Source: an uncultured Pseudomonadota bacterium (GTDB lineage Bacteria > Myxococcota_A > UBA9160 > PR03). Taken from it: 53,424 nucleotides of DNA. Position numbers and translations under genes: made by a program. This document shows positions 43,772 through 53,424 of the stretch, piece after piece. The stretch's first letter is position 1; each line of letters begins with the position of its first letter. The stretch is from the NCBI GenBank assembly GCA_900696485.1, contig CAADGG010000076.1, positions 1-53,424 on the forward strand, written 5' to 3'. The notes beneath the pieces were generated by a model, which had not been told where the DNA came from, did not search any database, and saw nothing but the letters and a program-made list of their open reading frames with translations.

Positions 43772-43806
43772 GACGGATTTCTCGATGGGTGGGGTAGGGT
43801 TCGGGG

Positions 43807-44736
43807 ATGGGACGGCGGATCGTGGTGTTCGGCCAGGCGGCGTTTGCGCGGGATGTGCTGGTGCGGTTGCTGGACGCGGGGCACACGATCGTGGGCGTGT
43901 ATGCGCCGCCAGAGGGCGGACGGCCGGAGCCGCTCGCCGACGAGGCGGCGGCGCGCGGGCTGCCGCTGTTCCGCTACAAGGCGTTCCGGCGCCGGAGTGG
44001 CGGCGCGATCGGCGAGCGAGTCGCCGAGTATCTCTCGCTCGGCGCGGAGCTGAACGTGATGCCGTACACGACGGTGATCCTGCCGCCGGAGATCGTCGAG
44101 GCGCCGCCGCTCGGGTCGCTGTGCTTCCACCCGTCGCTGCTTCCGGAATACCGCGGCGGTGCGGCGATTCCGTGGCAGATCCTGCTCGGCGCGCGCGAGA
44201 CCGGCGTCACCGTCTTCCAGCCCGATGCCGGCGTCGATACCGGCCCGATCGTGGTCCAAAAGGGCGGAGTGGAGATCGCGGACACCGACAACGCCGCCAC
44301 GCTCTACTTCCAGAAGCTGTACCCGCTCGGCGTCGAGGCGATCCTCGAGGCCGTCGACGCCGTCGATCGAGGCACGGCCCGGCCGCGGCGGCAAGACGAA
44401 TCGAAAGCCAGCTTCCAGGGCCTCGTCACCGACGACGTCGCGCACGTCGATTGGGGCCGCGCGGCCGACGATCTCGGCCGGCTGGTGCGCGGCTGCGATC
44501 CGAGCCCCGGCGCCTGGTGCGAGCGGGCGAGCGGCGAACGGGTTCGGCTGTTCGATGCGCGCGTCGCCAGTGCCGGCGCCAGCGAGGCGCCCGGCACGGT
44601 GGTCGGTTTCGAGGACGGCCGGCTGCGGGTCGCCGCCCGTGGGGGCGATCTCTCGATCGGCAAGCTGCGGGTCGGGGCCGGCGCCAAGCTCGCGGCGAGC
44701 AGCGCCGGACTCGAAATCGGCGAACGGCTCCGCTAA
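43807..44736 (+). CDS. 10-formyltetrahydrofolate hydrolase/formyltransferase-like protein
   Basis: A 309-residue Fmt-family protein. The key block GSLCFHPSLLPEYRGGAAIP matches the N-terminal hydrolase domain of 10-formyl-THF dehydrogenase (FHPSLLPxxRG) rather than Fmt, where Asn precedes the His by two. Asp is in FQPDAGVDTGPIVVQKG. The middle LYPLGVEAILEAVDAVDRGT and SFQGLVTDDVAHVDWGRAAD follow the dehydrogenase domain, and the C-terminus FEDGRLRVAARGGDLSIGKL is a typical Fmt C-domain. No aldehyde dehydrogenase domain is attached. ATG 43807. It may release formate from 10-formyl-THF, or formylate an unknown substrate. Confidence 0.8.
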   Translation: MGRRIVVFGQAAFARDVLVRLLDAGHTIVGVYAPPEGGRPEPLADEAAARGLPLFRYKAFRRRSGGAIGERVAEYLSLGAELNVMPYTTVILPPEIVEAPPLGSLCFHPSLLPEYRGGAAIPWQILLGARETGVTVFQPDAGVDTGPIVVQKGGVEIADTDNAATLYFQKLYPLGVEAILEAVDAVDRGTARPRRQDESKASFQGLVTDDVAHVDWGRAADDLGRLVRGCDPSPGAWCERASGERVRLFDARVASAGASEAPGTVVGFEDGRLRVAARGGDLSIGKLRVGAGAKLAASSAGLEIGERLR

Positions 44737-44785
44737 GTTGCGACCCCTTGCGGGCCGGCAGTGCGCCGCGGCGCCGGCCCCCGGC

Positions 44786-44842
44786 GGCTTGGTGCCCGCT
44801 TGGTGCCCGGTCGGCCTGGTGCCCCGGTGGCTTGGTGCCCCG
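44786..44842. repeat. Imperfect GC-rich repeats in the fusA leader
   Basis: GGCTTGGTGCCC recurs four times in forms such as GCTTGGTGCCCG and GGCCTGGTGCCCC at roughly 10-18 base spacing. The rest of the 300-bp gap (44737-45033) contains two CGTTCGAA direct repeats near 44870-44895. No gene is seen; it is the likely promoter and leader of fusA. Confidence 0.6.
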
Positions 44843-45033
44843 CGGTGTCCGGAAGGAGCGCCCTCGCGTCGTTCGAAGGCAGCCGTTCGAACGAGGGAGG
44901 GGGCCTGCCGGACCGATCCGATCCCCAGAACCTCCCCAGAACCAACAACATCCAGAACGACGCTCCGCAACCCTCGGGATCCTTCCGGGGCCGGGTCCAC
45001 CGAACGGACGTCGACAGATAGAGTGCTTCGCCC

Positions 45034-47130
<2,097 letters not shown>

Positions 47131-47144
47131 GCATGGAGGAGTCC

Positions 47145-47834
47145 ATGATCCGCCGCTTCCTGAATGCCCGATCGCCGCTCCGCCTGCTCGAGCAGGGACT
47201 CCACGGGGGCCTCGGTCGGGGACATCTCGGCCTGGTGCTCGCCGGGCACGGCGTCGGGAAGTCCTCGTTCGTCGTCGACGTGGCGCTCGACGATCTGCTG
47301 CACGGCAAGCCGGTGCTGCACGTCGCGCTCGATCACACCGTGCAGCACGTCCGCGCGCACTACGACACCGTCTTCGAGGAGCTCGCTGCGACGAGCCACC
47401 TCGAGAACGCCGCCGGCGTGCGGGCGGAGCTCGACCGGCTGCGCCGGATCCGCGCCTATCCGGCCAGTGCCTTCGACGCCAAGCGCCTGCGCGAAGCGCT
47501 CGAGCTCGAGCGGGAGATCGGCAGCCAGCCGGAACTGGTGGTCGTGGATGGACTCGACGTCGAATCCCGTGGGCGCGACGAGTTCGAGCAGTGGGCCGCG
47601 CTGGCACGCGAGGCCCAGGTGGAGATCTGGCTCACTGGCAACGCGCCCAGCGAACGGATCGACGTCCTCCCGGCCGCGCTCGCGCCGCTCGAGGATCTGT
47701 TCAGCGTGATCCTGATGCTCGAGCCGGGTCCCGAGTCCGTGGCGCTGCGCGCGCTGAAGGACCACGGCAACCCGGACGTCGCGAAGCTGCACGTCGCGCT
47801 CGACCCGAAGACGCTGCTGCTCGTCCGCTCCTGA
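47145..47834 (+). CDS. RecA-fold P-loop ATPase of unknown function
   Basis: A 229-residue protein with Walker A GHGVGKSS and Walker B PELVVVDGLD. The beginning GLGRGHLGLVLAGHGVGKSS resembles KaiC/RadA-type RecA-fold ATPases. HVALDHTVQHVRAHYDTVFE and a helical insertion follow. No family recognised. ATG 47145 has GGAGGAG 5 bases upstream. Earlier in-frame ATGs at 47127 (overlapping the fusA stop, ATGA) and 47133 exist, so the gene is tightly coupled to fusA. A link to ribosome function is possible but inferred from position only. Confidence 0.72.
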   Translation: MIRRFLNARSPLRLLEQGLHGGLGRGHLGLVLAGHGVGKSSFVVDVALDDLLHGKPVLHVALDHTVQHVRAHYDTVFEELAATSHLENAAGVRAELDRLRRIRAYPASAFDAKRLREALELEREIGSQPELVVVDGLDVESRGRDEFEQWAALAREAQVEIWLTGNAPSERIDVLPAALAPLEDLFSVILMLEPGPESVALRALKDHGNPDVAKLHVALDPKTLLLVRS

Positions 47835-47844
47835 GCGCGTTGCC

Positions 47845-48108
47845 TCAGTGGCTGAAGAGGCGCCCGATCAGGCCCTCGCGTAGCTCGCGTCGCACGTCGC
47901 TGTAGACGATGTCTTCGCCGGCGAGGGGCGGACGCGTCCGCTTCGTGCCCGGCTTCGTGGTCTTCTGCTTCGCCGCAAGCTTCTTCTGCGGGGCCGGTTT
48001 GCCAGTCACCTTCTTCGGTCCGGGCTTCCTGGCCGCTGCCTTCTTCGCGGTCTTCGCGCTCTTCGCTTTCGCTGCGGGCCGCTTCCGGGAACGCTTCGCA
48101 GAGGCCAT
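47845..48108 (-). CDS. Small Lys/Ala-rich basic protein
   Basis: An 87-residue protein. The first 60 residues are Lys/Ala/Pro/Arg-rich (ASAKRSRKRPAAKAKSAKTA), like histone H1-type bacterial tails, and the last 27 form a normal segment (AGEDIVYSDVRRELREGLIG). It may bind nucleic acid through the basic tail. ATG 48108. Convergent with the P-loop ATPase gene, 10 bp between stops. Confidence 0.72.
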   Translation of the reverse strand: MASAKRSRKRPAAKAKSAKTAKKAAARKPGPKKVTGKPAPQKKLAAKQKTTKPGTKRTRPPLAGEDIVYSDVRRELREGLIGRLFSH

Positions 48109-48190
48109 GCGTGAATTCTCCTGGTGGGTTTCGATCGATCGACACGGGCAATCTAGTCCGCGCCGCGTGGGGTAGCCAGGTGGCGGCGCG

Positions 48191-48742
48191 TCAGCCGTCC
48201 TTCTTCGCCAGTCCTTGCAGTTCTGCCAGCTTCGCTCGCCACGGCGCCCGGATCGCCAGCGCCTCGGTGGGCAGGAAGCCGAGTTCTTCGCTGATGCGCG
48301 CGATCTCGCTGCTCTCGAGGGATGAAATCTGGCCGTCGGCGGCGGCGACGGCGTACAGGCACTCGATCAGCTTGACGCGTTCCTCGCGCTCCGAGAGGCG
48401 GCGGAACTCGCGCGTCACGACGTAGTTCTCGGTGCCGCCGAGCAGGCGCGCCTGGCTCTTCGCGATCTCGACGGCGAGCGCGGTCTCCTCGGGCGCCAGG
48501 CCGGCGACATCGGCGACCGCCTGCTCCATGGCCCGTGTCTCCGTCTCGGTGATACGCAGGTCGGCATGCGCGACGCGCGCCAGCACGTAGGCGAAGGCGG
48601 CGAGGAAGCGCGCGCGCTCGGCCGGGAGCTGTTCGAGGCGCGCGGCAATGCGCCGCAGCGTCTCCGTCTCGGGTGTCTCGCTGTCGGCCTCGCTACCGAC
48701 ACCGAAGAAGCGCAGGAGGAACGAGAAGGTCACGGGGGCCAC
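48191..48742 (-). CDS. TerB-family protein
   Basis: A 183-residue helical protein with the TerB-like domain (COG4103 type): FLAAFAYVLARVAHADLRIT, then LIECLYAVAAADGQISSLES with the acidic metal-binding residues in ADLRITETE and ADGQISSLE. TerB proteins bind metal at the membrane side in tellurite resistance, but lone copies are common and their role is unclear. The start is uncertain: GTG 48742 or GTG 48733. Divergent from arsC. Confidence 0.8.
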   Translation of the reverse strand: MAPVTFSFLLRFFGVGSEADSETPETETLRRIAARLEQLPAERARFLAAFAYVLARVAHADLRITETETRAMEQAVADVAGLAPEETALAVEIAKSQARLLGGTENYVVTREFRRLSEREERVKLIECLYAVAAADGQISSLESSEIARISEELGFLPTEALAIRAPWRAKLAELQGLAKKDG

Positions 48743-48809
48743 GCGGGCAGCATAGGGCTCGTGACCCGCTGCCCGCTATCGTCTCGCTGCGCCCGCCGGT
48801 GGGGACGGC

Positions 48810-48845
48810 GGCGAGAAGACCGGCGAGAAGACCGGCGAGAAGACG
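48810..48845. repeat. Three 12-bp tandem repeats upstream of arsC-like gene
   Basis: GGCGAGAAGACC repeats at 48810, 48822 and 48834 (the last copy ends GACG). It lies in the divergent gap between the TerB-like gene and the arsC-like gene, 18 bp before the ATG at 48864. Confidence 0.9.
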
Positions 48846-48863
48846 GGTCATGGAGGAGCCAGA

Positions 48864-49235
48864 ATGTCCCTGTTGACGCGCTCGGAGGACGAACTGGTGC
48901 TGCTGCACAATCCGCGCTGCTCGAAGTCCCGGGCCGCGCATGCGCTGCTCGAGGAGCGCGGGGTTCCGTTTCGCGAGCGACGCTACCTCGACGAGCCGCT
49001 GTCGATCGACGAGCTGCAGGTCCTCGCCGCTTGTCTCGGCCGCCCGGCCCGCGACTGGGCACGCCGCGGGGAACCGGCCTGGGAGGCCGCCGGACTCGTC
49101 GACGGCGCCTGCTCCGAGCCGGAGATCCTCGCGGCGATGGCGGCCCACCCGGTGTTGATCGAGCGGCCGATCCTGGTGCGCGGCGCACGCGCGGTGGTCG
49201 GCCGGCCGCCCGAGCGCGTGCTCGACTTGCTGTAG
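48864..49235 (+). CDS. ArsC-family arsenate reductase-like protein
   Basis: A 123-residue thioredoxin-fold protein of the glutaredoxin-dependent ArsC/Spx group. HNPRCSKSRAAHALLEERGV has the catalytic Cys in the NPxCSKSR motif, and PVLIERPILVRGARAVVGRP has the conserved Arg-Pro. No arsenical efflux genes are nearby, so arsenate may not be the substrate. ATG 48864 has GGAGGAG upstream. Confidence 0.9.
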   Translation: MSLLTRSEDELVLLHNPRCSKSRAAHALLEERGVPFRERRYLDEPLSIDELQVLAACLGRPARDWARRGEPAWEAAGLVDGACSEPEILAAMAAHPVLIERPILVRGARAVVGRPPERVLDLL

Positions 49236-49287
49236 CGGCGTGTGCGCCGCACCTTCGCTGGCAGCGCCGCGCCCGAGGAGTTCTCGC

Positions 49288-50142
49288 ATGTCGATATCTG
49301 GCGACTCCGGCTCCGCCCGATCCGCCTCTCGGCCCGACGGCGAAGCGGCCGGCGGACCGCGACGTCTCGCCGTCGTGACGGGCGCGTCGGCCGGCATCGG
49401 CCGTGCGTTCGCCGAGCGCCTCGCACGCGAGGCCTGGGACCTCGTGCTGGTGGCGCGGCGCCGCGAACGGCTCGAGGAACTGGCGACGGAGCTGCGGGCG
49501 GCGCACGTGCGGCGGGTCGACGTGCTGATCGCCGATCTCGGCTCCTCGGCCGGCGTGCGGGCGCTCGAAGCCCGGATCGCCGACGAGCCGACACTCGAGC
49601 TGCTCGTCAACAACGCCGGTTTCGGCACCAGCGGGCCGTTCGTCGAGCTCGATCGCGACGCGGAAGAGCAGGAGACACGGCTCAACGTCGTCGCGCTGGT
49701 CCGGCTGACGCACGCCGCGCTCGAGGCGTTCCGCCGCCGCGGACACGGCAGCGTGATCAACGTCTCGTCGCTGGCTGGTTTCCAGCCCTCGCCGTACACG
49801 GCGACCTACGGCGCGACGAAGGCCTTCGTCAACTCGTTTACCCAGGCCGTGAGCGAAGAGCTGCGCGACAGCGGCGTGCGGCTGCAACTGCTGTGTCCAG
49901 GATTCACACGCACCGAGTTCCAGGAAGTGGCCGGCGCGCGCACCGAAGAAGTCCCGGAGTTCGCGTGGATGGAGCCGGAGGCGGTCGTCGACGCGTCGCT
50001 CGCCGGCCTGCGGCGCGGCGACCTGATCGTGATCCCGGGCGCCGGCAACAAGCTGCTCGGCGCGATGCTGCGTGCCGTGCCGAGCGCCGCGGCCCGCCGG
50101 GTCGGCGCGGCGCTGATCCGGCGCAGGCTGTCGAAGGGCTGA
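49288..50142 (+). CDS. Short-chain dehydrogenase/reductase (SDR)
   Basis: A 284-residue NAD(P)-dependent oxidoreductase. A hydrophilic N-terminus of about 25 residues precedes VVTGASAGIGRAFAERLARE (nucleotide-binding Gly motif). NNAGFG, the catalytic Ser in VINVSSLAGFQP and YGATK (YxxxK) are present. VARRRERLEEL suggests NADP preference. Broad substrate range in this family. ATG 49288 has GAGGAG 7 bases upstream, 52 bp after the arsC-like gene. Confidence 0.92.
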   Translation: MSISGDSGSARSASRPDGEAAGGPRRLAVVTGASAGIGRAFAERLAREAWDLVLVARRRERLEELATELRAAHVRRVDVLIADLGSSAGVRALEARIADEPTLELLVNNAGFGTSGPFVELDRDAEEQETRLNVVALVRLTHAALEAFRRRGHGSVINVSSLAGFQPSPYTATYGATKAFVNSFTQAVSEELRDSGVRLQLLCPGFTRTEFQEVAGARTEEVPEFAWMEPEAVVDASLAGLRRGDLIVIPGAGNKLLGAMLRAVPSAAARRVGAALIRRRLSKG

Positions 50143-50350
50143 CGGCTCCTCCGACCCGGCACCGGCTCGCATCGGCCGCGAGAGTCGGGACGACCCGTCG
50201 GCGGGGCACGTCTTGGCAGAACCCGTCGCGTTCGGCTCGCCGTGAACCCGGGCGCATCCCGTGGCGCGCCCTGACAGGACGCGCGCCGCTTTCGGGCGCA
50301 GTCTTCCCCGCGCGGCCCGCGACGGGTCCGGATTCGCGAGGAGAAGACCC

Positions 50351-50760
50351 GTGGCGATCCGATGCTCGATCTCGTGGCCGGTGTTGCTGGCCCTGGTGAC
50401 GAGCGTGTCGCTCGGCGCCCGGGCCGAGCCCCCGCCGCCGAAGCGAAGGACTGGGAGATCGAGGCGCTCCCGGTCCTTTGGGGTCCTGCGGGGTCCGAGC
50501 ATCGACGGAACGAAGCCCCGGTCGTGGGCCGGTGCATCCACAACGACTTCACGACCCGGCTGCGCCTCGAGACCCTCGCGAGTCTCGGTGGCTTCGGCGT
50601 CGGCAGCGCTCCGGATCTGTCGGGGCAGCTCACGACGCTGCTGTCCCGCTTCACCGACCCCTGGCTGGTCTCGATCGGACACCGGCTCTTCGCGGCAGAC
50701 GACGACCAGTACGACGTCCAGATGCACGGCGGGATGCTGGGGATCGGCTATTGCTTGTGA
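50351..50760 (+). pseudogene. Frameshifted gene for a small secreted protein
   Basis: GTG 50351 with GAGGAG upstream starts a good signal peptide (AIRCSISWPVLLALVTSVSL, then GARAE), which is cut off by frame. The expected mature sequence continues in another frame (AEAKDWEIEALPVLWGPAGS onward) to the stop at 50760. The join falls near 50428-50440 at a CCCCC run and needs a one-base deletion in the present sequence relative to an intact form. The mature part is about 110 residues, ending VQMHGGMLGIGYCL; no family recognised. It precedes the sulfatase by 75 bp. Confidence 0.65.
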
Positions 50761-50835
50761 CGCCTCGCGGACACGGTCCGCTCGAGCCGCGCCTTTCGCC
50801 GGCGACAGCGGACGGGAAGAAAAGGAGACAGACCG

Positions 50836-53355
50836 ATGAGACAGAGTCCCTCCATTCGCAGCGTAGTCCTCGGGGTCGCGACGCTGCTGGTCCTGGCCGC
50901 CTCATCCACCACGGCGCAGAAGGTCACCGACGAGCTGGGCTCACCGAGCGCCACGACGTCGCTCGATGGCCGGCAGCTCCCGCCGCCCGATCCGAAGTTC
51001 GGTGGCTCGATCGAGGACGACGCCCTCGGTTCGACTCCCTGGTGGGCGCCGCGCGTCGTGCCGCCCGAGGGCGCGCCGCACGTGCTGCTCATCATCACGG
51101 ACGATTCTGGCTTCGGCATGCCCAGCACCTTCGGCGGCGTCATCCCGACTCCTGCGCTGGACCGCATCGCAAACGAAGGCCTGCGCTACAACCGGGTCTT
51201 CTCTACCGCGCTGTGCTCGCCGACGCGCGCCGCGCTCCTCACCGGCCGGAACCACCACTCGGCCGGGTTCGGCGTGATCTCCGAGCAGTCGACGGGCTTT
51301 CCCGGCTACGACAGCATCATCGAGCGGGACAAGGCGACGATCGGGCGCATCCTGCGCGACAACGGCTATTCGACATCCTGGTTCGGCAAGGACCACAACA
51401 CGCCGGCGTTCGCGGCCAGCCAGGCCGGACCCTTCGATCAGTGGCCGACGGGCATGGGATTCGAGTACTTCTACGGATTCGTCGGTGGCGATGCCAATCA
51501 GTGGCAGCCGAACCTGTTCCGCAATACGACGCAGATCTATCCATTCCTGGGCAAGCCACCGGAAACTTGGAATCTCGTCACCGCGATGGCGGACGATGCC
51601 ATCGATTGGATGACGCAGATCCACCAGATCGACCCGGGCAAGCCGTTCTTCATCAAGTACGCGCCCGGTGCGACGCATGCGCCGCACCATCCGACGAAGG
51701 AGTGGATCGACAAGATCAGCAAGATGCACCTGTTCGACGAGGGCTGGAACCAGGTGCGCGAGAGGATCTTCGAGAACCAGAAGCGGCTCGGCGTGATCCC
51801 GCAGGACGCCAAGCTGTCGCCCTGGCCGAAGGACATCCTGAAGGAATGGGATCAGCTGTCCGCAGACGAGAAGAAGCTCTTCATCCGCCAGGCCGAGGTC
51901 TTCGCCGCCTATGCGGCCTATAACGACCACGAGATCGGGCGCGTCATCCAGGCGGTCGAGGACCTGGGCAAGCTCGAGAACACGCTGATCGTCTACATCA
52001 ACGGCGACAATGGAACCAGTGCCGAAGGTGGTCCGCTCGGGACGTCCAACGAAGTGGCGTTCTTCAACGGCGTCACCGTGCCCGTCGAAGAGCAGTTGAA
52101 GAGCTACGACGCCTGGGGTTCAGAGCACACCTACAACCACATGTCGGCGGGTTGGTCCTGGGCCTTCGACTCGCCCTTCTCATGGTTCAAACAGAACGCC
52201 TCGCAGCTAGGCGGTATCAATCAGAACATGGCGGTCGCGTGGCCGGCGCGCATCCGGGACAAGGGCGGCCTGCGGGAGCAGTTCGTGCACGTGATCGACG
52301 TCCTGCCGACGATCCTCGAGGTGGCCGGCATCCGCGCGCCCGAAGTCGTCGACGGGATCCCGCAGACACCGATCGAGGGCACGAGCTTCGCCTATACCTT
52401 CGACGCGGCGAACGCGACGGCGCCGTCGCGACACCGGACGCAGTACTTCGAGATGATGGGCCAGTGGGCGCTCTATCATGACGGCTGGTTCCTGAGCACC
52501 CAGGTCGATCGGGCGCCCTGGGAGGCCTTCGGCCCGGCCAATCCGGACCCGTTGAACAAGCAGGTCCTCGAGCTCTACGACCTGAACCAGGATTTCACAC
52601 AGAGCGAGAACGTCGCCGAGAAGTTCCCGGACAAGGTCGCGGAGATGAAACGGATGTTCATCGCGGAGGCCAGGAAGTATCACGTCTTCCCGATGGACGC
52701 CTCGGTGGCGGCCCGCATCGTTGCACCGCGTCCGAACATCACCGCCGGGCGCACCGACTTCGTCTACACCCGGCCGATGACCGGGTTGCCGCAGGGGAGT
52801 TCGCCGTTCTTGCTGAACGCCTCCTACAAGATCACGGCCGACATCGAGGTGCCGGAGGGAGGTGCCGAGGGCATGATCCTGACCTCGGGTGGGCGTTTCT
52901 CCGGCTACGGCTTCTACCTGCTCGCCGGCAGGCCGATCTTCCTCTGGAACCTGCTCGACATGGAGCGCATCAAGTGGGAGGGCTCGGAGGCCCTGAAGCC
53001 CGGCAAACACAGGGTCGAGTTCGAGTTCGCCTACGAGGGCAAGGGCCCCGGAACACTGAAGTTCAACAGCTTCAGCGGCATCGGCCAGCCCGGCACCGGG
53101 ACGTTGCGCGTCGACGGCCAGGACGTCGCGACCCGGCGCATGGAGCGCACGCTGCCGATGATCCTGCAGTGGGACGAGGCCTTCGACATCGGCTCGGATA
53201 CGCTGACCGGAGTGAACGATGCGGACTACCAGCCGCCGTTCACCCTGACTGCCAAGCTCGACAAGCTGACGATCCAGATCGATCGCCCGCAGCTCTCGCC
53301 CGAGGATGTGCAGAAGCTCGAAGCCGCGATGCGGAACAACAAGTCCAGCGAGTAG
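50836..53355 (+). CDS. Secreted arylsulfatase-family enzyme
   Basis: An 839-residue secreted sulfatase. The signal peptide is SVVLGVATLLVLAASSTTAQ. Metal ligands are in LIITDDSGFGMPST, and C127 in CSPTRAALLTGR is the residue matured to formylglycine; the Pro and Arg are both present. VYINGDNGTSAEGG supplies further metal ligands. A C-terminal beta domain from about residue 670 (NASYKITADIEVPEGGAEGM) is typical of the large arylsulfatases. No formylglycine-generating enzyme lies in the window. It would cleave sulfate esters outside the cytoplasm. ATG 50836, with AAAGGAGA upstream. Confidence 0.95.
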   Translation: MRQSPSIRSVVLGVATLLVLAASSTTAQKVTDELGSPSATTSLDGRQLPPPDPKFGGSIEDDALGSTPWWAPRVVPPEGAPHVLLIITDDSGFGMPSTFGGVIPTPALDRIANEGLRYNRVFSTALCSPTRAALLTGRNHHSAGFGVISEQSTGFPGYDSIIERDKATIGRILRDNGYSTSWFGKDHNTPAFAASQAGPFDQWPTGMGFEYFYGFVGGDANQWQPNLFRNTTQIYPFLGKPPETWNLVTAMADDAIDWMTQIHQIDPGKPFFIKYAPGATHAPHHPTKEWIDKISKMHLFDEGWNQVRERIFENQKRLGVIPQDAKLSPWPKDILKEWDQLSADEKKLFIRQAEVFAAYAAYNDHEIGRVIQAVEDLGKLENTLIVYINGDNGTSAEGGPLGTSNEVAFFNGVTVPVEEQLKSYDAWGSEHTYNHMSAGWSWAFDSPFSWFKQNASQLGGINQNMAVAWPARIRDKGGLREQFVHVIDVLPTILEVAGIRAPEVVDGIPQTPIEGTSFAYTFDAANATAPSRHRTQYFEMMGQWALYHDGWFLSTQVDRAPWEAFGPANPDPLNKQVLELYDLNQDFTQSENVAEKFPDKVAEMKRMFIAEARKYHVFPMDASVAARIVAPRPNITAGRTDFVYTRPMTGLPQGSSPFLLNASYKITADIEVPEGGAEGMILTSGGRFSGYGFYLLAGRPIFLWNLLDMERIKWEGSEALKPGKHRVEFEFAYEGKGPGTLKFNSFSGIGQPGTGTLRVDGQDVATRRMERTLPMILQWDEAFDIGSDTLTGVNDADYQPPFTLTAKLDKLTIQIDRPQLSPEDVQKLEAAMRNNKSSE

Positions 53356-53424
53356 GGCCGATCCGCGGACGGACCGAGCCGGTCGCCGTCGACGCCGAGG
53401 GCGCCGTCGGGTATCGGTGCGCCC

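Overview
This 53.4 kb window is high-GC bacterial chromosome with strong codon bias. No plasmid, prophage or IS transposase is visible. Several features point to a deltaproteobacterial or Myxococcota-like organism. These are an adjacent MglB (roadblock) and MglA (GTPase with TVPGQ) pair, an EF-G of the mitochondrial/spd type, an RND (MMPL) exporter beside an outer-membrane lipoprotein-sorting protein, a TerB-like protein, an SH3/coiled-coil/TM protein, and several PEP-CTERM proteins. This placement is inferred from gene content; no 16S gene is present.

Layout. 0.4-6.7 kb: a PPi-type phosphofructokinase, a two-gene ABC exporter operon and an LLM-class (F420-type) oxidoreductase. 6.7-11.8 kb: SH3 protein, tRNA-Asn, GreA, CPBP protease, RidA, histidine phosphatase, a small unknown gene, a bifunctional-nuclease-family lipoprotein and tRNA-Pro. 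11.9-15.2 kb: RND exporter and LolA-like partner, convergent. 15.4-23.2 kb: a complete phosphate locus, phoB-phoR-pstS-pstC-pstA-pstB, then a second pstB on the opposite strand and phoU. 23.3-29.7 kb (minus): priA, def, fmt, rsmB, rpe, with 4-bp start/stop overlaps at two of the junctions. 29.7-34.8 kb: a spermidine-synthase-like protein, three PEP-CTERM proteins and a CAP-domain PEP-CTERM protein. 34.9-37.0 kb: an alpha/beta-hydrolase lacking its nucleophile serine, then mglB-mglA. 37.4-40.6 kb (minus): SRP RNA, dnaX, ybaB, recR. 40.8-53.4 kb: a small zinc-ribbon gene, another PEP-CTERM protein, tRNA-Ser, infA, an acyltransferase, a formyl-THF-hydrolase-like protein, EF-G coupled to an unknown P-loop ATPase, a basic tail protein, TerB-like, ArsC-like, an SDR, a frameshifted secreted protein and a large sulfatase.

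The most unusual content is in the non-coding repeats. Two 193-bp elements with 22-bp terminal inverted repeats (31470-31662 and, inverted, 37236-37428) share internal sequence, and each begins exactly at a gene's TGA stop codon. A second family of near-perfect ~85-bp palindromes (1615-1703, 23211-23294, and a half-copy at 43691) also sits at gene 3' ends. One of them supplies the C-terminus and stop codon of an ABC transporter. Short tandem repeats with periods divisible by three (12, 15, 21, 27 bp) recur, several at gene ends; one repeats the stop codon region of mglA.

Start codons were chosen from ribosome-binding sites, family N-termini and overlaps. Non-ATG choices are flagged. Nothing here was checked against a database.
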